From the NCBI RefSeq assembly GCF_000143415.4, contig NW_003314315.1, positions 640,946-704,945 of the forward strand: a stretch of 64,000 nucleotides of DNA, in the 5' to 3' direction. How positions within the stretch are numbered: position 1 is the stretch's first letter; each line of letters begins with the position of its first letter. A model generated the notes under the pieces. It made no database searches and was not told the DNA's origin. It saw nothing but the letters and a program-made list of their open reading frames with translations. Both the position numbers and the translations under genes were made by a program. This stretch comes from Selaginella moellendorffii (lineage: Eukaryota > Streptophyta > Lycopodiopsida > Selaginellales > Selaginellaceae). Positions 12,540-24,272 of the stretch are shown here, piece by piece.

Positions 12540-12625
12540 TCATAGCCAACGATTCTTTTCCATAGTTTCTCGTTAGCCACGTGGCATCTTGGTGGCATCC
12601 CCCTTGTTCTTTTTGAGAGAATGGA

Positions 12626-14518
12626 ATGGCGATGGTGGGATTGGAGTGGAGAAGTGGGATCTCTCAACGCAAGCACAGCGATCGAGAATGGGATCTTCGC
12701 GAGCAATGCGTGGAGCTCATGGGGAGCTGCCGATCGGCATCACAGGCATCAGAGATTCACGGCCGAATCCAGCGCCTCTACGGCAGCCGCGACGTTTTCA
12801 TGCAAAACAAGCTCATCGAGATGTATGGCAAATGCGGCAGCCTGGAGAACGCGCGCCAGATCTTCGACGCCATGCCCATGCACGATTCCTTCTCCTGGAC
12901 GCTCATGCTCTGCGCGTACTCCCACAACGGCAAGCTCCACGACGCCCAGATCGTGTTCGACGCCACGCCCAGCGATCTCCACACGCTCGTCGCCTGGACT
13001 GCCATGATCGATGCGCTTGCCAAGAAGGGGCATCTGGCTCCCAGCAAGGAGCTCTTCGATCGCATGCCGCAGAGAAATCTCGTGTCCTGGAACTCGATGC
13101 TGGATGGATACACGCACAGCGGCCTCGCCACCCAAGCCAAGCAGCTGTTTGATCAAATGCCCGACAGGGATTTGCTCTCGTGGACTTCTCTCCTTGTTGC
13201 ATATGCCCAAAGCGGGCATATGGACTCTGCAAAACGGACTTTTGATTCCATGCCCGGCCGGGATATCGTCGCTTGGAACACGATGCTGGTCTCGTTTTCA
13301 CGCAACAATCAGCTCCAGAAAGCGGTATGGATCTTTGAGAAAATGCCGCAGTTTAATGTTGTGTCTTGGAACGCAATGGTTGCAGCATATGCTCAAAACG
13401 GGCATTTGGATCAAGCAAAACAGGTCATGGAAAAGATGCCTCAGCCCAACCTTGTGTCATGCAACACACTTCTTGCAGCGTTTTCGTCCAGCGGAAGGGT
13501 GACGGAGGCGAAAGAAGTGTTTAACAGCGTTCCGGAGCGAGACCTGGCGTCTTGGTCCTCGATGCTTACGGCATATACGCACAATGGGCGCCTTGAGGAG
13601 GCAAAGTGTCTCTTTGACGAGATGCCGAGCCGGAGCTTGGTATCGTGGACGAGCATGATGCTCGTCTACGGCCAGAATGGCCACCTGGACTACGCCAAAT
13701 CAGTCTTTGACTCCATGCCCGAGCGCGATCTCGTCGCCTGGACGTCGATGCTTGCAGCGCTCGTTCACAATTCCCGATTCGATGACGCGCGGCTGCTCTT
13801 TGATTCCATGCCGCAGAAGGATCTCATCGCGTGGACGACGATGCTGCTGGGATACATCCAGGGTGGATTGATCTCCGAAGGAAAAGCGCTCTTTGACAGC
13901 ATGCCAGAGAGAAATGCCACTGCTTGGAACTGTATGCTCGGAGTTTACGCTCAGAAGGGCCATCTCGCCAACGCCACCAAAATCTTCCAGGAAATTCCTC
14001 CTCAAGATCAAGGATTGATCTCCTGGAGTGCCATGCTCGCTGCTTACTGTCACCACGGCCATTTCGAGCAGGGCTTTGAAGCATTCCAGGCGATGAAAAT
14101 GGTGGTGGAATCCCCAGACGAGGTGTGCTTTACTTTGCTCCTCGTCGCGTGTAGCAGCCAGGGAGAGGTTTACACGGGAAGGTGTGTTTTCACGTCAATG
14201 AGCGTGGATTATGGAGTGGTGGCCGGGAAGCAGCACTATGCTTGCATGGTGGACTTGCTGGGACGTTCCGGGCATCTGAGAAGCGCCCGAGAGCTCATTG
14301 GCAGCATGCCGTTCGTGGAGGATGTTGTGGACTGGGTTTCCTTGCTGGGATGCTGCAAGAGATACAACGATTTGGAGCTGGGAAGTGTTGCCGCAAGGAG
14401 AATTCTCGAGCTCGACACTAAGTACGGTGCTACCTATGTGCTTGTAGCTAGCATCTTCGTGACAAACATGACTATGGGATTCAAAAGCAATGAAACTATC
14501 ATGATAAACATGGTGTGA
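12626..14518 (+). CDS. Pentatricopeptide repeat protein (S-type repeats, truncated E region)
   Basis: A single intronless exon of 630 residues. After a 90-residue lead-in, about 13 tandem repeats of about 31 residues follow, with the pattern (LV)SW(T/N)SML..Y..NGHL..AK.(L/V)FD.MP.R, typical of plant PLS-class proteins dominated by S motifs. These bind organellar RNA, usually for C-to-U editing. The end enters an E-like motif (DWVSLLGCCK, ARRILELD) but diverges after ATYVLVAS into an unrelated tail and stop, so E2/E+ and DYW domains are absent. Any editing would need a partner in trans. No strong targeting peptide is obvious. The start ATG is 87 bp after the previous stop codon. Confidence 0.88.
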   Translation: MAMVGLEWRSGISQRKHSDREWDLREQCVELMGSCRSASQASEIHGRIQRLYGSRDVFMQNKLIEMYGKCGSLENARQIFDAMPMHDSFSWTLMLCAYSHNGKLHDAQIVFDATPSDLHTLVAWTAMIDALAKKGHLAPSKELFDRMPQRNLVSWNSMLDGYTHSGLATQAKQLFDQMPDRDLLSWTSLLVAYAQSGHMDSAKRTFDSMPGRDIVAWNTMLVSFSRNNQLQKAVWIFEKMPQFNVVSWNAMVAAYAQNGHLDQAKQVMEKMPQPNLVSCNTLLAAFSSSGRVTEAKEVFNSVPERDLASWSSMLTAYTHNGRLEEAKCLFDEMPSRSLVSWTSMMLVYGQNGHLDYAKSVFDSMPERDLVAWTSMLAALVHNSRFDDARLLFDSMPQKDLIAWTTMLLGYIQGGLISEGKALFDSMPERNATAWNCMLGVYAQKGHLANATKIFQEIPPQDQGLISWSAMLAAYCHHGHFEQGFEAFQAMKMVVESPDEVCFTLLLVACSSQGEVYTGRCVFTSMSVDYGVVAGKQHYACMVDLLGRSGHLRSARELIGSMPFVEDVVDWVSLLGCCKRYNDLELGSVAARRILELDTKYGATYVLVASIFVTNMTMGFKSNETIMINMV

Positions 14519-14589
14519 TTGGCAGAAATCACTGTCCACGAGTTTGCATCCGCCGCACGCTTTTGAAATTGGCGTTTGCCACCACCATG

Positions 14590-15240
14590 TGTAGGAGAAC
14601 TCGAGGATCCCATACACCGAATCAAAGCGATCCATAGCTGTATGGCAATCCAAATGGGCTGCTTGTTGGAGAGCGAGTGCTTGAACTTGATGCTCCTGGT
14701 AGTCCGCTGACGTGAGGCTTGACTCCCATTGCCCAGTCGTACATCTCATATGTATCTTCTACTTTGTACCTCTCAGTGTTTGGATCCACGGCAATTTTTC
14801 CGTTTGGGAACCTGGGAAGACTTGGAAGGAAAATCCAGATCTTTTATATAATTGCAGCGTGGGCATCTATAATGTACCCAAGAACAAGTCCACAAGAGTG
14901 CGAAGATCCCAACTCGGTTCTCTTCAGTCAGGCTGATAGGAATGCCTCGAGCGTCCGAGCGGAGTGACCAGCTGAACTTGTACCCATAGCCCGCCAACTT
15001 CTTTGGAGTGGGAGTTGAACTACATGCATAAACGTGTTGGACGGAGTCTTGGGTCAGAAAACACAGCCAACGCTCCCTGTTGTACCGCTTCTCTCCACAG
15101 ACTGCGGAAAACATCGTGGGCGTGTTCCATTGTTTGCATACATCTCTTCCTCGAATCAAAGTTTGGACAAGATCGTGCAAAGCACTTGTCTCCCGGGGAA
15201 GAGGCGGCTGCCATGAGTTCAAAAAGTATAGCACAGGCAA
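14590..15240 (-). pseudogene. F-box/kelch-like relic
   Basis: The minus strand encodes a fragment with DVCKQWN, ERWLCFLTQD and VYACSSTP, resembling the end of an F-box and the start of a kelch-type region. The frame breaks near 14820 and continues in another frame with FPNGKIAVDP and a TYEMYDW-like stretch. No intact start, no complete F-box and at least one frameshift, so non-functional. The family call rests on a few motifs and is tentative. Confidence 0.4.
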
Positions 15241-15308
15241 TTTTCCGGAGGAAGAATAGTGAATTCAACATTGTTGACTTTTATTTGATTTTATTTGATT
15301 GAAGGATT

Positions 15309-16015
15309 CTACTTGGGTTCCCGCCATACTTCAGTTTGATAGTCAGTCTCCATCTGACAATGGCCAGCAGTAACCACACAATTTGGCTGATTTGGGCAGT
15401 AGTTGTTCCAAGAAAACAGAACCCACTTTCCAGTGGAATCAACCATCAGTAGATTTCCATCCATTTGGCTTGGCCTTCTCAAAAGTGTCACTTGCCCACA
15501 CCACCTTGTTCACGTCTCTACGCAAATCATAGAGAACGAAGTTGCAATCTTGTTGCATAATTGCCCCGTACCTTCCATTAGGAGATACGAGCGTGCCATG
15601 CCTGCCAATGTATGAGCCCAAGGCAAAGTCGGCTCCTCCGATCATGTTGGATTGAGAAGGCCAGCAGTTTTTCCAGCAGTGGTAATGTCGAGGAGAGTGC
15701 GGTTAAAGTCACGAGAATGATCAAACACTGGCTCGTCTGGAAGGTCTTCTGTCAATTCAAGAGACGAAGAAGCCATGGTCTCTGACCTTCCATACCCAGA
15801 TACATAGTCAATGGCAAACATCTTCCAGACGCAGAGAATTCGGCCATAGCCTTTGCTCTCAATCTCCCGGGAGAGACCCAAGAATGCATTCACTAGTGCC
15901 TGGGAACTTATGAACTGGGAAGAATCTGGTGTGACATAGCACATTCCATCCGTGCACGCTAAACAGCCTAAAACTCACCTTGAAGTTGAAATTTGATGTA
16001 GCCATGAATGTTGAT
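15309..16015 (-). pseudogene. B-lectin (GNA-like) protein relic
   Basis: A broken paralogue of the intact gene at 23.1-24.2 kb. It keeps MCYVTPDSSQ, FDHSRDFNRTL, MIGGAD and the mannose-lectin signature QQDCNFVLYD, and ends with YQTEVWREPK. Relative to the intact copy it lacks the N-terminal third and has frameshifts near 15940, 15665 and 15480. It also has deletions in the second and third lectin repeats. Immediately upstream (higher coordinates) the sequence becomes AT-rich desert, marking a truncation point. Confidence 0.8.
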
Positions 16016-17189
16016 GAGTAAGCACATTTCTATATTCCCTTTCCATATTCCAAGCACTCACAAAGTTTATTTTAATTTTATTTTATTTTAAAATAATATG
16101 TATTGTTGTTTCCACATTATCATTTGTGAATAAAGTTTCAAATTCTTCATTCTCTTAAATTTTATTGTTGATATGTTCATTATAAAGAACATAAAAATAA
16201 ATATATAAACTTAGATCTAACATATTACAATATACAAGAATAATATAATGACATTTTTTACTTTTTAAAGTATAACATAATATAATTATTAACATATAAT
16301 ATATACTTTAAAGTATTTCTTAAATGAATTTCTTAGAAAAACTTACAATTCACATATATAGCTTTGATTTACATTAATTTTAAGTTTGATATTTGTTGAG
16401 GATTTTTATGAGTGAGAATAATTTTCTTAAGTCTTCAAGAGGAGAGTTTTCTACAAAAATAATATGTTCTTAAGAATTGCATGTTTGGAATATATACATC
16501 TATAAAGATTTCTCTAAATAGCAAAATACAATACATCTTTATGAATATCTCCTTGTGTCATTTTGACATTGTAAGCATTGGTTTGTAGTCAAGCAAAGCC
16601 ACAAAGGCTATAACAGGCAGCTTCTATTTAACTATTTATTAGAGCAAGAAAATATCATGCTACACCTTACAGTTTCTCATTCCCTAGACATTTCTCAGAT
16701 GCTGCTCGTAGAATTCCAGAAGTTGTAACTTGACTACCATAAAACATGAAAGAAGCAGTGAAAAAGTACCATTCATGTTTTAAAAGTTTTTTTCTGTTAT
16801 TGAAAGATATCTAGAGGAGGTTAACACTTTAGAGCCTTACAAGCACCTCATAAATTTCCCTTAAAGAGATGATGTGCAGTTCTATGGTTCTTTAAGAATA
16901 CCTGCCAGTTTGCATCTGTCTTGAACATGTCTTCGTTAGGTCCATTGGAGCAAAGGGTAAACATAAATGCAGAGCTTTCATAAATAGCATTTCCTTCCAA
17001 ATACAGAAGTGACAGGGATGAATTAGAATAATGGAGGCATGAGAATACATAGGATATCATCTTGTATGAGGTACAATTCAGTAGAATACTTTTTTCTTTT
17101 ATAATTACAGAAGTTTGAAACTTTTACAGAATAGTCTGGATGTGGCCTAAAGAAGAAAGATTGTATGAAGGAAAGTTTGTATGAAATTG
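16016..17189. other. AT-rich intergenic region
   Basis: Very AT-rich; no gene, RNA or clear repeat structure recognised. A short minus-strand ORF at 16848-17060 has no recognised motif. Confidence 0.6.
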
Positions 17190-18240
17190 TAAATGTTTAT
17201 CTTCACTTTCTCGAGCACATCAGGATTTTGCTTTAGAAAACCATCAGCCATCGAGTTGTGACCAGCGTTTATGTACATGTTGAGCATGTCTATGATTTCA
17301 GCACTTCCAGAGACTCTCCTTTGTCATCCAGCTCATCCATGAGCAACAAAAGAATGCTTGTTTCCTGTGTCTTTCTAGAAGCTCTTCGCTGGTTGATCAG
17401 GTCCTGGATAAGCTTGATGACCTTTCACCTGGCCTGAGAATGGGAAAACATCACAAAACTATGTAAGACAATGCATATGGCTTTTACCTTCAAGGCTTTG
17501 TTGTAGGCAGTGTTGGGGAAGTTGATGGGGATGACAATGTAGTACAAGGAGAAAATCTCATCCACATCGAGACTGGAGTCTTTCCTATATAAAATGTAGA
17601 GGACAGTTAGATACGTGAACTGTCATATCAGAAAAAACCAGTATCAACGAGAAAATAAGACAGACAGGAAGTAAACATCACTTACCTTTCTCATCTCGGT
17701 AAGAAGAACAATCTTATGCTCCGTAGGCCACCTTGCAAGGCATGCTGTTGTAGGGGCACGTACTGCTTAAGAGCTTTGGGATTGTTCACAGTGACTCTGT
17801 AAGCTTCAAGTAGCTCTCTTCAGTTAATCTCGCAAACAGATTTCGTCCAATGAGCACAACAGCGCTCTTTGGCCATCCTGTCTCAAAGCTGTCTTTTGAG
17901 AGCACGAATTTGCATGCCTGTGGCAACCAGGACGGTGGGCTGCTAGAACAGAAATGCCTTGTAAAACCCACTCGATTATACCTGAAACCAAGAAGTGACC
18001 CATGAAAGAGTATGGTAATCCAGACTTGAAGGCTCTGAGAAAAGCAGCCATGTTGATAAAGACGGGCATCCAAGCGGACCCGGTGAGAGTGGAGGCTGTC
18101 CCGGCTTTAGCACCGGCTCATAGTACCACTTGTGTAAAAATCTCGAGAATGTCGGCAAAGCAGTCACTGCCATGTTGCTTTCCACTGATAGAGGAGGAAG
18201 AACCCCATAATGGTACAGCGTTGGCACTCAACTATGGCGT
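17190..18240 (-). pseudogene. CYP88-like cytochrome P450 relic (CYP85 clan)
   Basis: Separated exon remnants on the minus strand read in P450 order. About 18040-18200 has WYYEP, KPGQPPL and PGPLG (N-terminal proline hinge). About 17780-17960 has CKFVLSKDSF, GWPKSAVVLIGR and LTEES. 17690-17780 has NNPKALKQYVP split by a frameshift. About 17510-17590 has VDEIFSLYYIVIPI, and 17190-17440 has LIQDLINQRR, LLMDELDDKGE and an NAGHNS I-helix motif followed by FLKQNPDVLEKVK. The pattern resembles ent-kaurenoic acid oxidase (CYP88), a gibberellin-pathway enzyme. Several frameshifts and stops, and no heme-binding exon was found, so it is dead. Confidence 0.6.
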
Positions 18241-20330
18241 CTGATTAATTGAGCAGCCAGTCACGTTCATATTAGTGGCTCCAGTGACGATAACTCGAGA
18301 GCACCACTGTTGTATTGGCAGTGCACTCCTCGTTGGGAAATTTCGGATATTTTGATCGGCTCCAAAACTGTAAACACAAAATTTCAGGATTGTATCCCCA
18401 CTGCAAGAATATGGCAACCATAAATTCTCTGCCTTTCATTATTAGAGCTCAACACTGAATCTCAGTAGTTTCCAATCAAAAGAACCAAAATAAATAAATC
18501 CCAGCCTTTCTGCCACAAAAGCTCATTCATTGCAAATAAGAACAACTACTTTTTCTAGAATTCGACATATTCTACTTTACCATAAATTACCTGGACATAG
18601 TGTCATGAGTTTAAGGTTGATTAAACCTGCAATCCTTACTATTATGTGCTGAGATTACTTCATTTTCACATTTTTACATCTTCATTCTCCGATCCATCTT
18701 TTCTCCTACAGAAACATCAAACATCAGTAAGTGATCCACATCAATGAGAAAGAAAAGTGCCACAAAGATATCAGAGTCAATAACAATAAAAAGAATAGTT
18801 GTATTGATTGTGAGCCATTAGCTTGAATGCCACAGCAGTTTGTAAAAATAATCACAAGACTGGATGTGTAGTTTACAATGGCACAAAAGGGAAGAGACAT
18901 CTCTTACCTCACTCATTTGATCGAGAAAAACATGACTTGTCATCTTTCTCTCTGAAACATACACAAAGTGAGCAAATGAAAGGAGTTGAGAATGTAAAGG
19001 CACACATACCTGGTGAGCTCGATGACACAGCAAAATTGTCCATGCCAACATCAATCCTAGAGGCCCCACCTCGATCAGGCTGCTTGCATTATAGAATTGC
19101 TGCTGGATCATCGCTGCCATCTTCACTTGGACTGGGACTCAGCTCAAAAGTAATGATGTTTGTCGAGATAAATGCTACTTTCTTCATGAATGACAAATAT
19201 CATTGGTGTTATTCAGACTGAGAAGGACCGTCTCCATTATAAAGCCACACTAATAAAAAAGAGCATTAGTGAAAGCAATGGAAAACATGAGAGCAATACC
19301 AAGAGGAAGCAAGAACGAATGTTGGAGTTCTGTACTTGTGTTTGCAAGTGAATCCAAGCGTTCCCTTGCTGGCCTGGCATACTCACAAGAGGAGGACAAC
19401 AAAAGGCCTCGTCCAGTAGTTTTATCATTGGCGCCGCCAAGGTTTCACTGCCACCAAGGCCAGCAAGCCCAATTTCCGTCCAGCTCTCGCCTAAAGAGAT
19501 TGCAGGATTTTGCAACTTCTACCACATTCTGTTCATCATTTGGTTTTACTGTTACTTTGAAAGATTGAATCAGCAACTCACCACAGCTGAGAACAGTTTG
19601 AACCAGCTACGTTCTGGCACATAAGAAAATTGGTATGCTATTCAGATGATTGAGCAACTGAAACTAAGCTTTTCACCAAGGCAAGAACAAATAAAAAATG
19701 AAATAAAATTACCAGTCCTTCCCCCTGGGTCAAGCAGATAAATTCTAATTGCTGACCCACTGCATCGGCCAGTCCCGGGTGCTTCCTGGCCTGAGTGGCA
19801 TGACACAAGATCAGATCACCCGAAAGAACACAAAACCTGAGGAGTTACCTGCTAATTTCCAGAGCTTTCTCATGGAACCCAAGGAGAGCCTCTTCCCGCA
19901 ATAGTCCACTTTCTTTTTTTATTGAAACGACCAAGGAAACAAACAGCCTGTCAAACACACTTGAGGAGAGTTACTTACCTCCTAAACCTGATCAGCTGCT
20001 GATGGTGAAACGTATCACCTGGCTCTTTTCAATCTTGGCATATGCAACTCACTGTCCTTGGCAAATAAAAAGGTTCTGCAGGATGCTTGTCAGTGCTCTG
20101 GTATGGAGCGCTGAGCTTGTTGACCACATGCAAACCAGCCAGTTCTCGCCTCTCTAGGATGTTCCTTTTGACAGAAGAATAGTACGCAATGGCCAGCTCA
20201 ATCCAGGGCATTGGAATTTGAAGACATCGCACAAGAACAAACAATGGAGGCTGAAGTAGAATCCAGAAAAGCTTACCTTCCATATACCAACTTATAGCAT
20301 GGAAGGAGCCAAATTGTGACACACACACAC

Positions 20331-20384
<54 letters not shown>

Positions 20385-22199
20385 CAGCTCACAATCTGCC
20401 CTAAAAATTTCCTTGATTTGGAATGTCATTAAAATCACATTGAAGCGTTACCACCCCTTTGGCACTTGATCTATGCTGTCTATTTGAAGTTTTTGAATTT
20501 AAACCGTTAGATTATAAGCATATTCAGAAATAATATTCTAAAAATGGAATAAAAGACACCGGATGCCATATGCCAATATATGATTTTTTTAATTTTTGAC
20601 TTCTTTAACTTAAGCATTTTTATAAACCCAATGCCATACTTTTGTGTTATTGGTGGTAATTTGTAACTCTTTACTTCATGCCAACAATTATGCCACGATC
20701 TACCCACGTCTGCCTTAACTGGCACTTGTTGGTGATTGCACATAGGTGCATCTTTTTTTTACACATCTGCAGATATATTTTTTTTGTTTTCAATTACATA
20801 TAAAAACATAATGCATACAATCATATTTAAATTGCTTAAAAAAAATCTAAATGCCATGACATCTAGAATGCCATGCAAACATAATGCCATATCATCTTAG
20901 ACAATATGATGTCACTGCAATATAGTAAAGTTTTTTTTGTCATTCTTGTCTTTTTCCACTTTGATTTGTGATCTCTTGACTGTGAATTTTCTCTTTGTGC
21001 TTGTTAAGCCTTAGTCTTGTGCAAGAGTACTCACATTTCTCATGCAATAGTGTTTGCACTTCCCACACAAGAGCACTCCCCCTTAGCAGCTTGGAGGTTT
21101 AGAGCATGGCACTATAGTCACGCCCTAATATAGGCTGAACAATGCTTCAAGCATTGCATATAGTGGGGTGAGAGTGAACAATTGGAATATGTGACAGTTG
21201 TGGTAAAGGCATTAAGCAATGGTGCAAAGCCTTTTTTGAAGTTGGCTTCATCATGCTTCAAGTGTTGAGCATATTGGTTTTGTTGTGAGTAAGTGGATCA
21301 TATGGAAGCTGCTTTAAAGCATTAGCTTGGCATTGTATAATTTGTTACACTTGTATATTAATTTGATAAAATAAAAAATAAATTTATAAATAAATAAATA
21401 TATTTTTCAATATCTTTAATACAGTTGTTAAAAGTAAGACTATTTTGGTTTGCTTTAAATTGATAATAAAAAACTTAAAGTTCTAAAATAATTAGAAATA
21501 TGGAATATTAACATCCTTAAGCTTCTAAACATAACTCTAAATTCTTAAGCGGGGCTTAGCATCACCTTAATAGAATATAAAAAGAATAGAACGATTGAGA
21601 GAAACCTTTGGTTTTTGCTACAAAGAGGAAAACAGAAAGCTGAGTGTGTTTCTCAGAAGCTGGAATGAAAATGACTAGAGGTGTTTGGTTATCGTTTTTA
21701 TTGGCCACTACTTCACCTTTAGTTTTCTTACTGTGAGTTCCCTATAGAAAATCATCAAAAAGAATTAAGAAAACTAAAGAAGGAACATCTCTATCTGTTA
21801 GAATATTGTGATGCACATCGTAATAGTCTTGCTCACATCTCTCATCTCTTCTAGAATGAAAATGGATTACACTATGCATGGACTGAGAAATGTCCTGCAA
21901 GAAGAAAGCAAATTAGTGTCAAACCATCACCTTAAAATCCACGCTTCACTGAGTCTCTAGAAGGACTAGTTCCTAGCATCAAAACAAAAGTCCTCATTAC
22001 ACACAGACAAGATGACTTTGACGGCTTCATCATACTAAAAGAAAACGTTGGAGACGACTTCACAGGAAGCAAATCACGCGGACAGCAAGAGTAAAATATG
22101 AAATAGAAAGGAAAAGAACACCGTGTATAACCTGATTGGGAAAAATTGTGCACGATTCACGACGAGGTCATCAAAAGGACCCTGCCTCCCCTTCTCCGG
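18241..22199. other. Intergenic region with microsatellite
   Basis: About 4 kb without a supported gene. Short open stretches (for example 20029-20328 minus) could be coding debris but show no family motif. The 5' part may hold further P450 debris. From 20400 to 22100 the sequence is AT-rich. Confidence 0.5.
20319..20380. repeat. (AC)n(GA)n microsatellite
   Basis: An AC run at about 20319-20331 passes into an uninterrupted GA run of 24 dinucleotides at 20333-20380. Confidence 0.95.
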
Positions 22200-22209
22200 C
22201 TATAAAATA
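22200..22209 (+). promoter_or_regulatory. TATA box of germin-like gene
   Basis: CTATAAAATA lies 49-58 nt upstream of the germin-like ATG, a good match to the plant TATA consensus in the right place for a short leader. Confidence 0.6.
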
Positions 22210-22257
22210 CCTGCCCCTCTCTTCAGAGCTTCATCAGTTTCTTTCCAAGCTCGCAAT

Positions 22258-22923
22258 ATGGCTCATCTTCGTTTTGTTCTACCTTTCCTTCTAGCAATCA
22301 GCTCCATCCTGTTTGTGCATGCAGCCGATGAGGATATGCTGCAGGACTTTTGCGTTGCAGATAATGGCTCCAAGGTCAAGGTGAACGGCGTTGTCTGCAA
22401 GGCGGCCGACGATGTGAAACCCGAGGACTTCAAGTCGAGCCTCCTGGCAACTCCCGGGAACACCTACAACAAGCTCGGTTCCAACGTCACCCTGGCGAGT
22501 GTCAACAATTTCCCCGGTCTCAACACCTTTGGTGTTGCTTTTGCCCGCATCGACTACGCTCCCGGCGGCACCAATCCCCCCCACGTCCATCCCCGAGGAA
22601 CCGAGCTGCTCTTCCTCCTGCGCGGAACCCTCTACGTCGGATTCGTCACCACCTTGCCGGAAAACAAGCTCTTCGCCCAAAAGCTCAATCCAGGGGATCT
22701 TTTCGTCTTCCCCCGGGGACTCATCCACTTCCAGCTCAATGTGGGACAGGAGCCTGCGGTTGCGCTCGCTGGCTTCAACAGCCAGAACCCTGGGGCGTCT
22801 CAGGTGGCCAGGGCGGTGTTTGATTCTAATCCTTCCATCAACGACGACGTGATCGCCAAGGCGTTCCAGATTGATGACCGTGCTCTCATCCAGAAGCTGA
22901 GAGAGCTCATCGGCATGACTTGA
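22258..22923 (+). CDS. Germin-like protein (secreted cupin)
   Basis: Intronless, 221 residues. A hydrophobic signal peptide of about 22 residues ends near VHA-AD. Two Cys (DFC..., GVVC) form the conserved N-terminal disulfide. Germin box 1 is present as PPHVHPRGTELLF, with the His-x-His and Glu metal ligands, and box 2 as GDLFVFPRGLIHFQLN with the last His. These ligate manganese in germins, which act in the cell wall as oxalate oxidase, superoxide dismutase or binding proteins; which activity applies here is not visible. Length is typical of the family. The upstream in-frame ATG at 22123 would precede the TATA box and is rejected. Confidence 0.93.
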   Translation: MAHLRFVLPFLLAISSILFVHAADEDMLQDFCVADNGSKVKVNGVVCKAADDVKPEDFKSSLLATPGNTYNKLGSNVTLASVNNFPGLNTFGVAFARIDYAPGGTNPPHVHPRGTELLFLLRGTLYVGFVTTLPENKLFAQKLNPGDLFVFPRGLIHFQLNVGQEPAVALAGFNSQNPGASQVARAVFDSNPSINDDVIAKAFQIDDRALIQKLRELIGMT

Positions 22924-23126
22924 AAGTTTCTTTGCAAAGCGATAGTGGAATCTTTCGTAAGCATAATATAAAAAACGCAATCTTTATTTCAGCACGGCAC
23001 TTGTAAATTTTATTTGTTTGACCATCTCCGTCCTCTTTGACTTTCATTAACATACAAGTTTAGTGTTGCCACCGCCACAATTTTCCTCACTAAAACACTT
23101 CTGAGCCAGAAGTTCTATCTATGAAT

Positions 23127-24155
23127 TTACTTGGGTTCCCGCCATAGCTCAGTCTGATAGTCAGACTCCCAAATGACAATGTAGCCACCATCTGTGACAG
23201 AGAGGCTGGCAGTAATCACACAATCTGGCTGATTTGGGCAATACCTATCAGAAGCAAACAGAACTCTCGTACCAGTAGAATCAACTAGTACTAGATTTCC
23301 ATCCATTTGGAGATTGATGTAACAACCCTTGGCCTTCTCAAACGTGTCACTTGCCCACACTACCTTATTCACGTCCCGATAAAAATCATAGAGAACAAAG
23401 TTACAGTCTTGTTGCATGATCGCCTTGTATCTTCCACTGGGAGATACAAGCGTGGCATAGTTGCCAATGTATGATCCTATTGCAGCATCGGCTCCTCCAA
23501 TCATGTTGGATCGAAAAGGCCAGCAGTTCTCCCAGTCGGGATCCGTGGTAATCTCAAAGAGAGTGCGGTTAAAATCACGGGAATGGTCAAACACTACCTG
23601 ATCTTTTTCATGGTCTTGCTCTGTGAATCTGAGAGACAAAGAAGCCAAACTCTCTGGCCTTCCATACCAAGATACATAGTCAATGGCAAAAATCTTCCAC
23701 ACGCAGAGAATTCGGCCATAGCCTCTGCTCTCAATCTCTCGTGAAGCCGCGCTATAGAAACCCAGGAACGCATTCACTAGGGCCTGGGAATCTATGACCT
23801 GTGAAGAATCTGGTGTGACATAGCACATTCCATCGTTCCCGCGTACGCTAAACAGCCACAGCCTTACACTCACCTTTAGATTTTCTGTAGCCATGAATGT
23901 GGACGTGAAACTTCTTCCATAGGTGTAATACCTCTCCCTTGAGATTGATCGGATAGTCTTTAGAATCGCCCTCGAGATCACGCGAGCATCTCCAGATTTT
24001 AACCTCCATGGGTGCTGTCTCGCTTGAAACACTGGATCTGCTTCAATAGGATTGTAGAAATCAATGTTGCCAAACAAGAAAACAATGAGGATGAGCCTAG
24101 CAATCATGTCCATGTTGGGAAACAAGAAAACAATGAGGAAGAGCCTAGCGATCAT
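23127..24155 (-). CDS. Secreted B-lectin (GNA-like) domain protein
   Basis: Intronless, 342 residues from the first ATG. The N-terminus carries two tandem copies of a 16-residue hydrophobic segment (DMIARL.LIVFLF.N), a duplicated signal peptide. Residues 35-200 are an unrecognised region (QARQHPWRLK, MCYVTPDSSQ, CVWKIFAIDYVSWYG). The C-terminal 130 residues are a bulb-type mannose-binding lectin domain. One clear QxDxNxVxY site is QQDCNFVLY, a second (QMDGNLVLV) lacks the Tyr, and the third is degenerate. Such proteins bind mannose-rich glycans outside the cell, often in defence. Two broken paralogues lie at 15.3 and 41.8 kb. The first codon of the longer frame is TTG, so ATG 24155 or the one at 24113 is used. 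Confidence 0.75.
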   Translation of the reverse strand: MIARLFLIVFLFPNMDMIARLILIVFLFGNIDFYNPIEADPVFQARQHPWRLKSGDARVISRAILKTIRSISRERYYTYGRSFTSTFMATENLKVSVRLWLFSVRGNDGMCYVTPDSSQVIDSQALVNAFLGFYSAASREIESRGYGRILCVWKIFAIDYVSWYGRPESLASLSLRFTEQDHEKDQVVFDHSRDFNRTLFEITTDPDWENCWPFRSNMIGGADAAIGSYIGNYATLVSPSGRYKAIMQQDCNFVLYDFYRDVNKVVWASDTFEKAKGCYINLQMDGNLVLVDSTGTRVLFASDRYCPNQPDCVITASLSVTDGGYIVIWESDYQTELWREPK

Positions 24156-24272
24156 GTCCAAGGCTAGAACCCTTTGTAGCGAATGAGTCTCTTATTGACT
24201 AGCAAGTCAGTCTTTTGACTGTCCAATCGAGCATTGATATATACAAAAGCGATACATCATACACAGATGTCG

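Noticed and set aside
24155-24161. B-lectin start at 24161
   Set aside because: That codon is TTG; the first ATG in frame is at 24155.
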